A stretch of DNA of 64,000 nucleotides from Fratercula arctica (lineage: Eukaryota; Chordata; Aves; Charadriiformes; Alcidae): positions 11,763,587-11,827,586 of the forward strand of contig CANTUZ010000002.1 in assembly GCA_947846985.1 (NCBI GenBank). Reading direction: 5' to 3'. Below are positions 1 to 12,600 of the stretch, piece after piece. Position numbers and translations under genes: made by a program. Each line of letters begins with the position of its first letter. The stretch's first letter is position 1. The notes beneath the pieces are model-generated. The model was not told where the DNA came from. It saw only the letters and a program-made list of their open reading frames with translations, and made no database searches.

Positions 1-3000
1 TTGCCTTCACCCTTACATAGAAGTTGACCTGCACAGAAAAATATATATGCAGAAACCACTTACTGATATGTAAAATTGACCGTGAAATAATATAATTTTC
101 CATTAAATAGCTCTGAAGGCTAAATAAATAGCATTATTTTCACTCTTTGCTCTACAGTATGTGATGAGAATATTGTGTCTTTATTCCAACATATTTTTGC
201 AATGTGACATCTCAAGCCAATTGACCTCAGTAGAAAATTCAGCCTCAGGAAGTCAAAACTTAGACAAGACTTAGCTGGTACAATTTCAGCTGATTATTCC
301 ATGTCAATGAGGTCAAAGAAAATATCAGATTCATCAACTTCCATAAACACAATCAAACTGGGAAGAATGAGCCACAGTTTGAAAGATAGGATTATCTCTG
401 AAAGAGAGAATCTCTCTCAGTCCTGCTCCAGTGTACTTCGTTATGCATTTATACATGAGTTTAATTTTAAAGACATGTTTAAGTCTCATTAATTTCCTAA
501 TCTAAACGTTCAAATACTTTATTAAATTGTGACCCAAGCAACCCTTTCTCTCTTTAGTAAAGTTATTTGCTAAAACTTGGAAAGGAAATTTTTCAACAGA
601 GGAAAAACAGACTGAAGTGCACAGTTCGCTGATTAACCGCAGTTATCTGTAAATTTACCAGTTACATATTACATTAAACCCTATTTTGAACGACAACATC
701 AAGAAAAATAATGCTAAATACTCTCAGAATTAAGCTGCTTCTTCATTTATGCCTACAATAGTCACTAGACTGACATTATTTTCCACTGAAGCTAGATAAA
801 ATATTAACATTGTAAATTTTTTTTGCTATGTTATGAAATTGATAGTTTTAATAGCAGTGTAGAATGTGCTATATATAACAAGCAGAATTGCAATAGTGCA
901 CATGGTTATATCACTCACCTTCTCAAAAGTAGTTTGTAAAAAGTAGCAAGGAAGCAATACTTTAAAATAAACTAAGACAGCAAAGGAAAATGCAAATCAG
1001 TTAATATATTTATTTTTATACCATTTAAAAGGCCAAGTGAAGAGGTAACTTTAGCAATCCCAATTCATGATGAAATTAGTTGGACATTCACTTAACAAAT
1101 ATTATACAGATATGGAAAAGACTAAATGAAATGTTATATGAAATGAAGAATCTTTAAACTGCACTATCATAGATATAGTTAAAGGGGGAAAATAAGGGAA
1201 ACATAACTGCCATAGACCTTAAGTGTGTTCATAGCAACAGTCATGCTTGCTAGGAGCCAAAAGTGCTATATAAGGTGCCAAAGGAAACAGAAATCTCTCT
1301 TTTTAATTAGAGAAGTAAGTTGTGATGGCCTTTTTGACAACACTCTTGACATTTTAATGTTTTGTTTGCTTTACATGATATCCATTTACTGCAGAGATAA
1401 AGAAGAACAATATGGACTTAATGAAGTTTCCAGTGTCATTAGAATGACCATAAGAAAGTTCCTCAGTTAAAATCCTGACTAAATATTATTTGCCTTTTTT
1501 TTTTTTTTTTTAAGTTGGTGTCCCTGAGTGGTTAAAATGGTAAAACCTAAAGTATTACTTTATTGCTCTCTATAGAGTCTGCTGTGCATCTGCAATACAA
1601 TTCTAAGAACATTTTTTTCAAAATTAACATAAATTCACATAAAAATCAGTTCTGAAGAACTGCCCTTCAGTTCCCTGCTAGCGTGACAGAATTATAGTCC
1701 CCAGTTTGGCTCATTTTTGGACAGCTCTAAAAACTGTGCCTACAGACAAACACTGCAGAGCATCCCTGTGCTTCTTTAATTGGGCTTCTGTCATAGCAAA
1801 AGGAACAGCAGCCAGGCTCCAGGCAATTTTCTGGAAATAGAGTGATAAACAGTTTCTCAGCAGCAATTACAACAGCCCATGGCACCAAAACCACTGCAAA
1901 TACTTTGGGCACCCTCCTTCATTCATTCAACCTGACCTGCTCTGCAAAATCATGGAAAAAGGATGCTCCGATAATGACTTAACAATTTGGCAGCCTCATG
2001 TCCCCTCATCAGTATTCTGGAAGAAAATGAATTTTATTCGCTGACCTTGGGTGCATCAGGAGTTGCCGATATAGTGTAAAGCTTAGAAATGATGCATAGC
2101 AGTTCCACAATATGTTCTATTTGTTATCAACTTGTTGGCATTTGCAGACACCACTAAAACTGATTTCTGCTGAGTGTACAAATAGAAGCCTGAATGGTCT
2201 CTAAATCAAAAACTCAACATCCACCATGTAAATTTGAGGGAGATATATGTCACTTGCAAAAGAAGTTGCAATGACAACAAATCTACGTTGTTTAAATACT
2301 GAGTGGAAATTTTCCCGTTCACTATCATGGAAAAAAATATTAGCAGAGATATTCGTTTAATAGTAGCAGAGATGTTCAACATCTCATTACTGCAGAGCAG
2401 AGACAGGGGTGTCCCCAGGTATGCTAAAGCCATGCACACAACACCAGTGCACACAGGGACAACCTTACACCACTGATCTTCTTATCCTGGGAACTACCAA
2501 GCAGCTTAACAAAGCCTAACATGTTAAAGTAACCACTGGCCTCCTGTAATCTGTATTTGTTAATAGCCTTGAAAGGAAAGCACTTAAACCAGGACTTCTG
2601 ATGTGAATTGTGCCCTGGCCCTTCACAGTGCCCAGTAGAAATGGGTTCTTCCCTCCTGTTCGGGTTTCCTGTTGTGTTAGAAAATCTTAAAGCAGCTGTA
2701 AGGTCCCTTTCTGCTGCTGAGCAGCCAAAGTGTGCTATGAGTTGGTTGTAAGATCTGCTTCAAAGACAGTCTTAGGTTTGCCTAAGGAGCAGAAATAACT
2801 CTGAGACAAGAAGCGTGTAAGTTTGATGCATGCCAACTCATGCATTTGCTGTTAAACAGATGACTAAACTGACCCAACTGTATACTTTTCTGTAAGTACC
2901 ATGTTCTCTATACTTCAGATTTAAGATTTGTTCCCTCTGGCTAGACATCAAACTTCTTCCCATCATCTCCTTGCTTCATTCAAAAACTCTCTTGTCCTGA

Positions 3001-3032
3001 CTTTCTCACTGCTGACATTTGAGTTAGGCCTT

Positions 3033-3616
3033 TGTACTGGTTTTGGCTGGGATAGAGTTGATTTTCTTCGTAGCAGCTTGTAGGATTTGTGCTGGAAATA
3101 GTGTTGATAACACAGGGATGTTTTAGCTATTGCTGAGCTGTGCTTACACAGAGTTAAGGCCTTCTCTCCTTTTCATGCTGCCCCACCAGTGAGGAGGCTG
3201 GGGGGGCACAAGGGATTGGGAAGGGACACAGCTGGGACAGCTGACCCCAACTGACCAAAGGGATATCTATCCCCTACCATATGACGCCGTGCTCAGCAAT
3301 AAAACCTGGGGGAAGGAGGAGGAAGGAAGGACGTTTGGAGTTACGGCATTTGTCTTCCCAAGCCAACGTTATGTGTGATGGAGCCCTGCTTTCCTGGAGA
3401 TGGCTGAACACCTGCCTGCTGATGGGAAGCAGTGAATGAATTCCTTATTTTGCTTTGCTTGAACACACAGCTTTGGCTTTACCTATTAAACTGTCTTTAT
3501 CTGAATCCAGGAGTTTTCTCACTTTTACTCTTCTAATTCTCTCCCCCATCCCACTGTGGGGGAGTGAGTGAGCAGCTGTGGGGGGCTGAGCTGCCTGTCG
3601 GGGTTAACCCACAAGA
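3033..3616 (+). mobile_element. Solo LTR of an endogenous retrovirus (ERVL-like), copy 1
   Basis: 584 bp starting TGTACTGGTTTTGGCTGG and ending GGGTTAACCCACAAGA, where the usual terminal CA has decayed to GA. It is flanked by the 5-bp duplication GCCTT at 3028-3032 and 3617-3621, which fixes both ends. A TATA-like CAATAAAACC lies near 3297 and a poly(A)-signal-like ATTAAA at 3485-3490. No internal gag, pol or env sequence is attached, so this is a recombined single LTR. It shares nearly all its length with the LTR at 57521-58107. The ERVL assignment rests on the 5-bp duplication and general appearance. Confidence 0.85.
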
Positions 3617-4822
3617 GCCTTGAAACCCTTTTTCTGCAGATCACATAAAGAACTCTGCACACACATTATTCACAGGAATTATTAGAAGCTGACAGTTTTA
3701 GAAACATTGTTATTTTGATGCAGGGATCCTTAAAAATATGCAAAGTAATAAAATACTTTTAGCTTACATTAGCAATTTTGATCCATATTTTTGATTATTC
3801 TGTTGCTAGTGACTACTTATTCCATATTTACTGGAGAGATCAAAGAGTCTGGCAACTATAAGAAGTAATTTCAACTTGCATGTTTCCTTTAAACAATACA
3901 AAGTAGCTTTTCTTGAACATGTTTGACATTTTTGAGAACTCATTACTCAAGTCCTTGGCTTCTACCTGACACTAAATTTAACATTAGTTTCTCAAAAATG
4001 AGTCATAACATCCTTTACTATTAATTCATCCAAAGGGTTTCTGTATCTACTGAAGGGAGTGGATTTCAAAGACTGTACTATGGCAGTATGTCTTTATTGC
4101 GTGACTAATCCAGGCTGTAAAACATACACAAATGCAAACATGTTACACATCTTAGTATCATATATAATGATTTAGTTAAGCTGTATCAGCACCTTTACAT
4201 TTAATGTCCTAAATACCTTAAATCACAATCAGTCAAAAGTGTGCATTCTGCTCATCAGTGTAGAATACCTCAACTCATTGATATTCACTCTCTCCTTTCA
4301 AATACATAAAGGAAAACCAAATAGAAAATAACATCATTCTAGCCTACAAAATGCCTAAACAATTAAACCCCATTATCAAATTGCCTTTTTTGCTGGCCAG
4401 ACTAAATAAAGTGAAGCTACAAACTCACTACACGGAAATGAACATGCCAGATTTAGCACCAGCTGATTTCAGATCATTACATGAGGTAAGAACAGCTTTG
4501 CTGGCTATCATGGATGATAACTTATTACCAAGTAAGAGAGGACAGAGATCTGTTCTCATCTGCCAAGATCCCACTTACAACATTTTACATTACCAAAAGG
4601 TTTGCCCAACTTTTCTGACTTTCATAGTAACAGACATACTAGCTCCCCTCCTTCCGCAGCCAGAGATAATGATTACAGAATCAAGACCTGAAAAAATGCA
4701 GTCAAGAAAGACATTCAGTGCACCCTTAAGTAGACATCACCACTTGGCCAAAACAAATTCCACTGACATAATGAACAAACTGTACCTACTTGCCTAAATG
4801 TAGTCATCGAGTACTACTTAGG

Positions 4823-5468
4823 GTATCACAGAATGGTAGGTTTTGGAAGGGACCTTTGGAGATCATCTAGTCCAACTCCCCTGCCAAAGCAGGTTCACCT
4901 AGAGCAGGCTGGACAGGAACACCTCCAAGCGGGTTTTGAATGTCTCTAGAGAAGGAGACTCCACAACCTCTCTGGGCAGCCTGTTCCAGTGCTCTGACAC
5001 CCTCAAAGAAGTTTTTCCTTATGTTCAGATGGAATTTCCTGTGTTCTAGTTTGTGCCCATTGCCTCTTGTCCTGTCGCCGGGCACCACTGAAAAAAGGCT
5101 GGTCCCAACCTCTTGACACCTGCCTTTCAGATATTTATAAGCATTGATGAGATCCCTCTCAGTCTTCTCTTCTTCAGGCTAAACAGACCCAGGTCTCTCA
5201 GCCTTTCCTCATAAGCGAGAAGCTCCCCTCCCTTGATCACTTCATAGACCTCTGCTGGACTCTCTCCAGTAGTTCCTTGTCTTTCTTGAACTGTGAAACC
5301 CAGAACTGGACACAGTACTCCACATGTGGCCTCACCAGGGCAGAGTAGAGGGGGAGGACGAACCCCCTCGACCTGCTCTCCATGCTGTTTTTAATGCACC
5401 CCAGGACACCATCGGCCTTCTTGGCCACAAGGGCACATTGCTGGTTCATGGTCACCTTGTTGTCCACC
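4823..5468 (-). mobile_element. CR1 LINE, 3' part (left piece of a split copy)
   Basis: Minus-strand CR1 retroposon; its 3' end is at the left (about 4823). The minus-strand frame at 5237-5497 encodes NQQCALVAKKADGVLGC and SALVRPHVEYCVQFW, well known from the C-terminal part of the CR1 ORF2 protein. The copy is broken by stops and by the LTR insertion at 5469-6216, and continues at 6222. Confidence 0.9.
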
Positions 5469-6216
5469 TGTTCTTGTTTGAAGTAAAACAGAACCAAGTT
5501 TCTGTTTTGTAATTTTACTTCTCAGTTAAGCCTCTTCTATCTAACCCAACTCTCTGAAATTAATGGCATATTTTTCAGACAGTATCCACTTACAGAGTGA
5601 TAAGACAGGATTTTTTATAATTTATGCCAAAGAATGGTATTGCTATAACAACCAAGGTCAGCTAACTTTGTTATATGCCCCATGGGAGGGCCATAAGCAG
5701 AAAAGTGTAAGTGGTCACAACTGTGGGGAGGAGTGGACAGGACAGGTGACCCAGAACTGACCAACAGGGTATTCCATCCCATCTGCATCATGCTCAGTAT
5801 AAAAGCTGAGGGATGACAGGGTCAGCCTCTTTCTTCAATGGATGGTGTCCAAGGAGAACTCTGTCTGTTCGTCTCCCTTTGATCCTGATCTGTGCATTCC
5901 TGAATCCAGATCCAGAATCCAGTTCCCATCTATTGCTGAGTCCAGTCTGCAACTTTCCCAGTGCCAGTTAGTGATGTGATCATCATCCTGGGAGCTCGGT
6001 ACGGTTTTGTATATATTGTATATATTTCATTATTTTCTTTTTATTATTTTATTAATATTTTAATTAAAGTAGTTTATTTTCTTTTTAAACTCAAATCTCT
6101 CTTCTCTCTCATCCTTCTCTCCTTGCTGGGAGATGCTCTCCCTTCTCCGAAGGGGAGAGAAGTAAAGAGAGCATCTGTCGTTCATTTCAGTGGCCAGCCC
6201 AGCTCAAACCACGACA
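5469..6216 (+). mobile_element. Solo LTR (second family) inserted in a CR1
   Basis: 748 bp beginning TGTTCTTGTTTG and ending CAAACCACGACA, sitting where the CR1 reads CCACC|AGGACTCCC. The flanking 5-mers CCACC (5464-5468) and CTATC (6217-6221) are probably a decayed target duplication. A TATA box, CAGTATAAAAGC, lies at 5796-5807 and ATTAAA at 6063-6068. The central segment (ATCCC, then TGCTCAG and ATAAAA) resembles the TGTACTGG family, so the two may be related. No internal viral genes are present. Confidence 0.75.
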
Positions 6217-6221
6217 CTATC

Positions 6222-6655
6222 AGGACTCCCAGGTCCCTCTCTGCAAAGCTGCTTTCCAGCAGGCCAACTCCTAACCTACACTGGTGCATGTCGTTATTCC
6301 TCCCTAGGTGCAGAACCCTACACTTGCCCTTGTTGAACTTCATTAGGTTCATCTCCACCCAGCTCTCTAGCCTGTCTGGTCTTGCTGAATGCCCTCACAG
6401 CTTTCTGGTGTGTCAGCCACCCCTCCCAGTTTTGCATCATCAACACACTTGCTGAGGGTACACTCTGTCCCCTCATCCAGGTCATTGATGAATATGTTGA
6501 ACAAGACTAGACCCAGTACTGACCCCTGGGGAACACCGCTAGCTACAGACCTCCAACTGGACTCTGTGCTGCCAATCACAACCCTCTGAGCTCTGCCATT
6601 CAGACAGTTCTCAATCCACCTCACTGTCCACTCACCTAACCTCCACTTCCTAAGC
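6222..6655 (-). mobile_element. CR1 LINE, reverse-transcriptase part (right piece of the split copy)
   Basis: Continuation of the CR1 interrupted at 5468. The minus-strand frame 6624-6367 encodes [20 protein letters not shown] and then [12 protein letters not shown], the reverse-transcriptase palm. The usual F-A-D-D is changed to C-V-D-D; the two catalytic aspartates remain but the copy is truncated and dead. The right end near 6655 is approximate. Confidence 0.9.
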
Positions 6656-9600
6656 TAACCTTAGTATCCAAGACAGATGTGAGAAAGGACCTCTTTGCTG
6701 GAACGGCAGTGACAAGTCAAATGGCATTAGATACCTATCCTTGGGCTATCACATCACGCCCTGTTTCCACACACTAATAATTAGACATATATAACTCAAG
6801 TAAATATCTAACTTCAGGAATTTTGATTTGCAAGTTAAATTTCAGCCTTCCAGGTTTTAAAATATGTGGTAAGTATATGAACGTAAACGACGGGAAAGAA
6901 TTTGATGTGGTTGACTGTGTTGGCACAGACATGATTGAGAGACCCAAGAAATTTGTTCCAGCACCTGTTCTGATGTTCTGAACACACACAGCTGAGTCAG
7001 TGCCCACCAGATAAGAAAACCTGATGCATAAAGTGAAAAGTTTCACATTCGGCTTCTACTCTGAATGGGTAAGAACAAATCTCTTGTGTTCTGATCACTT
7101 CTGATGCAATTATTTGCGATTCAACAAGTTCACTGCTTATAAAACAATCACCACTTGTGTTATCATATAATTCCCTCATCTATGTATTGTATTTTTATGA
7201 TGTAAAATAAATTTTAATTTTTATGATAAAAGGCCCAAGCATACCAGATCTAGACAGAGCTTGTATAGTCTCCTTCATTTTTGTCTTGCCTTGGAAGCTT
7301 TTGTTTAGGAAGTATGTAAATTGTTTGGTGCCAAGTATATCAAATTTACATCTATGTTTAGTCTGCATTGCCTTTGCTCACTTTTTCCATATTCTTGCCC
7401 ATCTTCATTTCGGAATGAATTGCACCGCTCCTACATTCTTTTCCTTTCCTCATTCCTGTCCTAGACACAGCACCTATTATACTTTCATAAACTAAGAACA
7501 CAGAATCACCTGATTTACAGACTCTAATGATCCACGGTCACTATAGTCTTTAGAGGACATGCATTAAGGTTTTTATAGGAATGATTCTGGAACAGAAATA
7601 ATTACTGGGAAATTGCAGTCAGACCAATGATCCCATGGGAAAGCCTTGCTTCTGCTTATATGCTCTGCATTGCTTCATGTCAAGAACAATTTGAACTCAA
7701 TATGTCTTTTACTTCCCCTTTTCTTGGAATCCATTACACTGAGTAACAACACTAAAATTTATCTGGTTTATGTAATTCAACTATTTTTTCCATTTTTGTG
7801 GATTTCTTTTGTTGTTGAGATCTCTACGAAGTTGATTTTAGGATGAGAAATTTTGCCTTCCTGTAAGTGTCTTCCACGCCCAGGAATGCAAAGCCCCTGT
7901 TTACTTCCTCAGAACAAGTTAGAATAAAGTGCAGGACAGTACAGTAAAGAAACAGATGCACTAATAGCCACTGATTTCTGCAGGGATGAAGCCATCTGAG
8001 CTAGGTATCAAGATTCTCTTTATAACCAATGAATAGAAGTGGCAGAGTGCTATTCATGTCATCTTAAGACAGGCATCTAAAAAAGTTTAGAAGGATAGTG
8101 AAGTAAAAACCCCTTCTTTTTCTTCACCAAATAGGAATGGAACCTAGAGAGACTAGTGCAGATGCAGATGACAAATGTCTAAAGTTAGACAACATGACTC
8201 TATCCCAAGAGTTTCTCCACCGATTTGGTCAGCTTTCCATCAGGCAGCAAAAGCATTACAAAACTGTGTTTAATTTTCATTAAGATTTTTTCCTTTATTC
8301 TTTTTTCCCATCTTGTTTTGAAGGCCAACATTTGAAGTCTGGCATTTGTTTTTACTTTTATTTGGAATTTTTCCAACTGAGGTCCAACTCCCGTGGGATT
8401 TCTGACACTACAGGTCTGTTTTCTCAGTAACAATATCATGATGAAAAAATAGAACATATTCTTCTAAAACCTTTCAAATAACTACTGGTGACTAGGTGAA
8501 ATTAATAAGGTAAGACATACTTAGCTTAATACATTTAACGGTGGGATATAACCCGTCTAAAAGGTAGGCAACTCAACAGAATTACTCATTGTCTCCCAAG
8601 ATGGGGGGAGTCAATGGAGAAGAACAGACTCTTCTACACTGATTCATGTGCTTTGTTGTAGCAATTCAAAGAAATTAGGATGATATGATTTCCATCCAGG
8701 CTTCAAAGGCTAGATCTCCTTTGACTGTAGCGAAGGCATAGGCTGTCTGAATTAAATGCAGATGAGTACATTGTACAATCTAGTCAGATGGAATTCATCT
8801 GACTTGTAATTCTAGTCATGCAAAAGTACATATTTTTTGCTTACTGTTCAAAAATCTCAGTTTTGTGATGTATCCTTACATTAGCAGCCATCATACTATT
8901 ACTGGTAACTGCACACCATCCTAGTGATGCCAGTGCATAACATAATGAGCACGTATCTCAAAGTTGCTGAAGACTAATGAAAAAGAAACCAGTAGTGCTT
9001 GGTACAGAGAAATGACATGGAAGTGAGTGAGGAGGTGTTTTTGAAGGGTAATTTACTAAAAGGTCAGGTGTCAGAAGCTACTGATTAAGCTATGCTTTAA
9101 ATACTGTTTCCCCATGGAAATATATAAAAATTGTGGATTTTAAACTTGTGTTGCACCATTCTCACAATAGATAGGGGCTTCCATATGTATGTACAGCATG
9201 CAGAGAGGATGTATACTTTATAAGTCAGTTAGAAATTAAGGTAATTCAAGTAAATCTAATTTAAATAAAATTAAATAAAATGTTCGCCAATTCAGCTTAC
9301 TTCAAAACCACATAGTTAAACTGATTAAAGTTTTTGGGTAGCCAGAGTTTGAGCCTTAGTCTTTTTAATTCATTTCTTCTGTTGTAATTTACATTCATTC
9401 AAAGCAAGACACTGGTCAAAAAGAGTTGTCATTCTCATCAGACCTAAAGCGAGCACAGAACACGTAGTGAGCATAGTTCCAATTCTGGCTGCTGTAAACT
9501 CCAGATATTATTTTTGTTCAAATATCCTGTGCTTTTCTCTTAAAGGATATCTTGCAGAAGACATTAGAGAAGAATGATTTTGTAGTATGTAAAATAAAAC

Positions 9601-12600
9601 CAATATGTTCATTTTAAATTTGCTGGTTTTTAATAGCATCCCTCTGTTGAATTCGTTTAAGGAAAAGTTTTGATAAAAGCAATTTCTCTAACACATTTTT
9701 TAATCTTATAATCAATGTCCTAGAGGTATGTCTCCTCTTAATACCTCACCGTATAACTTGCATTTTTGACTTGTACCCTCTAATTCCTGAGATGTGAATC
9801 TAAACTCAAATGGGCAGAAGGAGAGAGAATATTATTATCGAAAGGTATTTTTTGCCTGAGGGAGTCCTTACCTATGAATAAAATACTACCTGCAGTTTTT
9901 ACCAATAAAGTATACTGCATAAAGTTCTTGACTGACCTGTGTGTAACAATGCTTTTACAATGTCCCAGAGAGTTTATATCTAATTCATAACCCATAGGTG
10001 CTTATGGTTAAGTGGATAAATTGTTCCTTTTTGGGTCTGCTCTTGACTGGGTTGGCTAGACTATGATCTGCCATCATGCTGCCAACTTAACCAACTTTGG
10101 AGCCTGTCAGTTTGCAAAGGCATCAAATAAACAGACAAAAGGAATGACATATGAAGAAAAAAAAAAAGGATGTTATTTTAAAAACTTGTTCATAAACATT
10201 CAGACAGAAAGAAAGCAGCTTAAATGGATCTGCAGGCAGTCTCAGAATTCAACACAAATTTGTCTAACAGCATTTCTGAGATTATTCTTATGTGTAAGGA
10301 GTAAATTTCGAAAGTCCGTAGTAAAAGCACCTGCTAAAGTGAACAGTGAATAGTCCAGAAATCCCCTGAAGGCAATAAAGGATTCCCACTAGAGACATTC
10401 TTTTCTCCAGTTCTCTCATGCTTCAGCTATTATCAACTTGCAGTCCTTGAGAGGGCATCTAATGGTCAATTCTACAGCACTGGCAAGAAATACAGGAGCA
10501 ATTATATTTACATCCTCCCGAGAGTTATGACCTCTATATATAAGCCATGTGTCACCTTCTGAAGTAGATGGCACTATACCAGATATATTCACTAAGTTCA
10601 TAGAAGTGAAAGTTGAAAGGTCCTTCACCTTGTCAATTTTTGAAGGCATCATAAAACCCATTATTCAAGTTGGGAGCTGGACTGTTGTCTAATAACTCCA
10701 ACTGTGGATGTAGATGCATAAATTGTATTCAACTGCATGAACTTACCAAAATCGTTGCTGTCTATAAACAAACTTATGTGACAGGTGTTGACAGTACAGA
10801 ATTGAAAACAGTACTTTAAATACTTTTCAGCCACTAGACTGTATAATAAGAGAGTGTTCTGCACCAGCATAAATAAAGTAGCTGTGGTTCAAACAGCACT
10901 GGGTTGATTGAAACACGTACAACAAAAAAGCTGGACTTACTTAATTTTTTTATCATTCCATACCATCTTGAAAAATTTGTCTAGGTTTGATTTCAGAAAA
11001 ACTCCATTGACTGAATATTTTGAAATTGGACTCGTATCTGATTTCAGAATTCTTAAATGAAGGAAAAAAAGGTGAAACCCCGCATGAGCTTTCTAACAAA
11101 TCATCAGTTGTCCAGCCACAGTGATGTAACTCTGCCTTTAACTTAGCCTCTAGCTACGTACTCTGAGCTTCGCAGTAACTGTCAGGCAGGCTGGATGGAA
11201 AATTACTCCCGTCACTTCTACCCACTAGGGAGAATAGAAGAAGTTGTCTTCTTTCAGAAAAAAACACATTATTTAAAATAACGTTTCTGACATTCTGTAC
11301 AAACGCATGACCCTACAACACTAAAAACAAAACAAGAATCCTGTGTACTTTTAGTCCAGCACAATAGCTGTCAGTGTCAGCAGGACTGAATAAATCTGCT
11401 GGCCATTCATCTGCCAAACAGACAAACATGAAATATCTACATGGAGATGTAAGTCAGGATTGAAGCTGATCAGCCAAGAGTACTTTGACATTACCTTAAT
11501 ACTGACCGTGGTCATTTTGTTCAAACTAAGTACAGGCAAATAAGAAATAATTACACAACTGAAATTATTCTACCATACAACACAGATTTTTAATTATTCT
11601 CTATTATACACCTGAGATTGTGGCTAATGAGTACATTTCCTTCTTTCAGACCATTTTACTGGTCTAGTATTATAATGGGTAGAAATCTTAAATGTTTTAA
11701 AATTTTCTACTGATCAAAAATTAACCCTGCTTCTCTAACTATTGCAAAGTTAAGTAAACACTACTACATTTTGAATCCACTACATCAAAAATTATAATTA
11801 TTTAAATTCAGGTGTTATGATTTTCAAAAACAAGCAAAAATTGTAGATAATTAGCATGAAGCACTTTATCAGACTGAGCATCAAAGAGGATGCAATCATA
11901 CTGCTTCTTAAATTTCCTGTATGAGTGTAAATAGAAGGTCTTAATTTGCCTATAAGACCTCTATAACTCCTAGTGACTCAACAAAAAAAATTGGCAAATG
12001 GTGTTCTGAAATTATATGTTTATTAAGTATACATATGACCCCCATAAAGACAAAGAATTAAATGCTGCATTGTGTTGTGGTAGTTGAAAACCAGGAAATC
12101 ACTTTAGATTAATATTGACTTAGTTACAGCTGTTAAGCATTTGTCACTACTCTGTATTTTACATAGTACCATTTAGAAACAAATTCTTTATATTGTATTG
12201 CAGCAAAAGAAACAGGTAAAGCAATACGAAATGTGATAGCACATAAAAATCAATTTCTTTAATGTAAGATGGGCATATTTCTTATTTATATGTGAACCAT
12301 AATTAGCCAGTTCTCAATTAAACTTTAGCTTTAACCTCTGAACTTAATAAAAATTTTTGAAGATTGGCAGGAGTAGCATGAGTGCAAAGGAGGCATGTAT
12401 TGACCAAAGCAGAATTTAAAACTAAATTAAAATCTTAAAGGATTTTAACACAGACGAAATATCAAAAGCCATTTAGATTTTGTAACTGTATTAAAAGAAT
12501 AAACAGATTCAAGTCATGCATATGAAACTGAAATGCCATTATGAAATAGAAATTGAAATGGCATGAAATTTTCTGCATGTCTAACAAAAATAGTACTTTT

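Noticed and set aside
3298..3303. AATAAA in the first LTR as a poly(A) signal of a host gene
   Set aside because: It corresponds in position to the TATA box of the other LTR family, so it is more likely a TATA-like element, and no host exon precedes it.
4351..4797. 148-codon plus-strand frame
   Set aside because: It lies inside VIPR2 intron 4, shows no family motif, and a frame of this length is expected by chance in 64 kb.
5961..6455. 164-codon plus-strand frame
   Set aside because: It runs through the junction of a solo LTR and the antisense of a CR1; it is not a gene.
9780..9995. Minus-strand frame with hydrophobic YTLLVKTAGSILFIG, considered as VIPR2 exon 5
   Set aside because: It does not match the expected first transmembrane helix, and lacks a fitting acceptor and phase.
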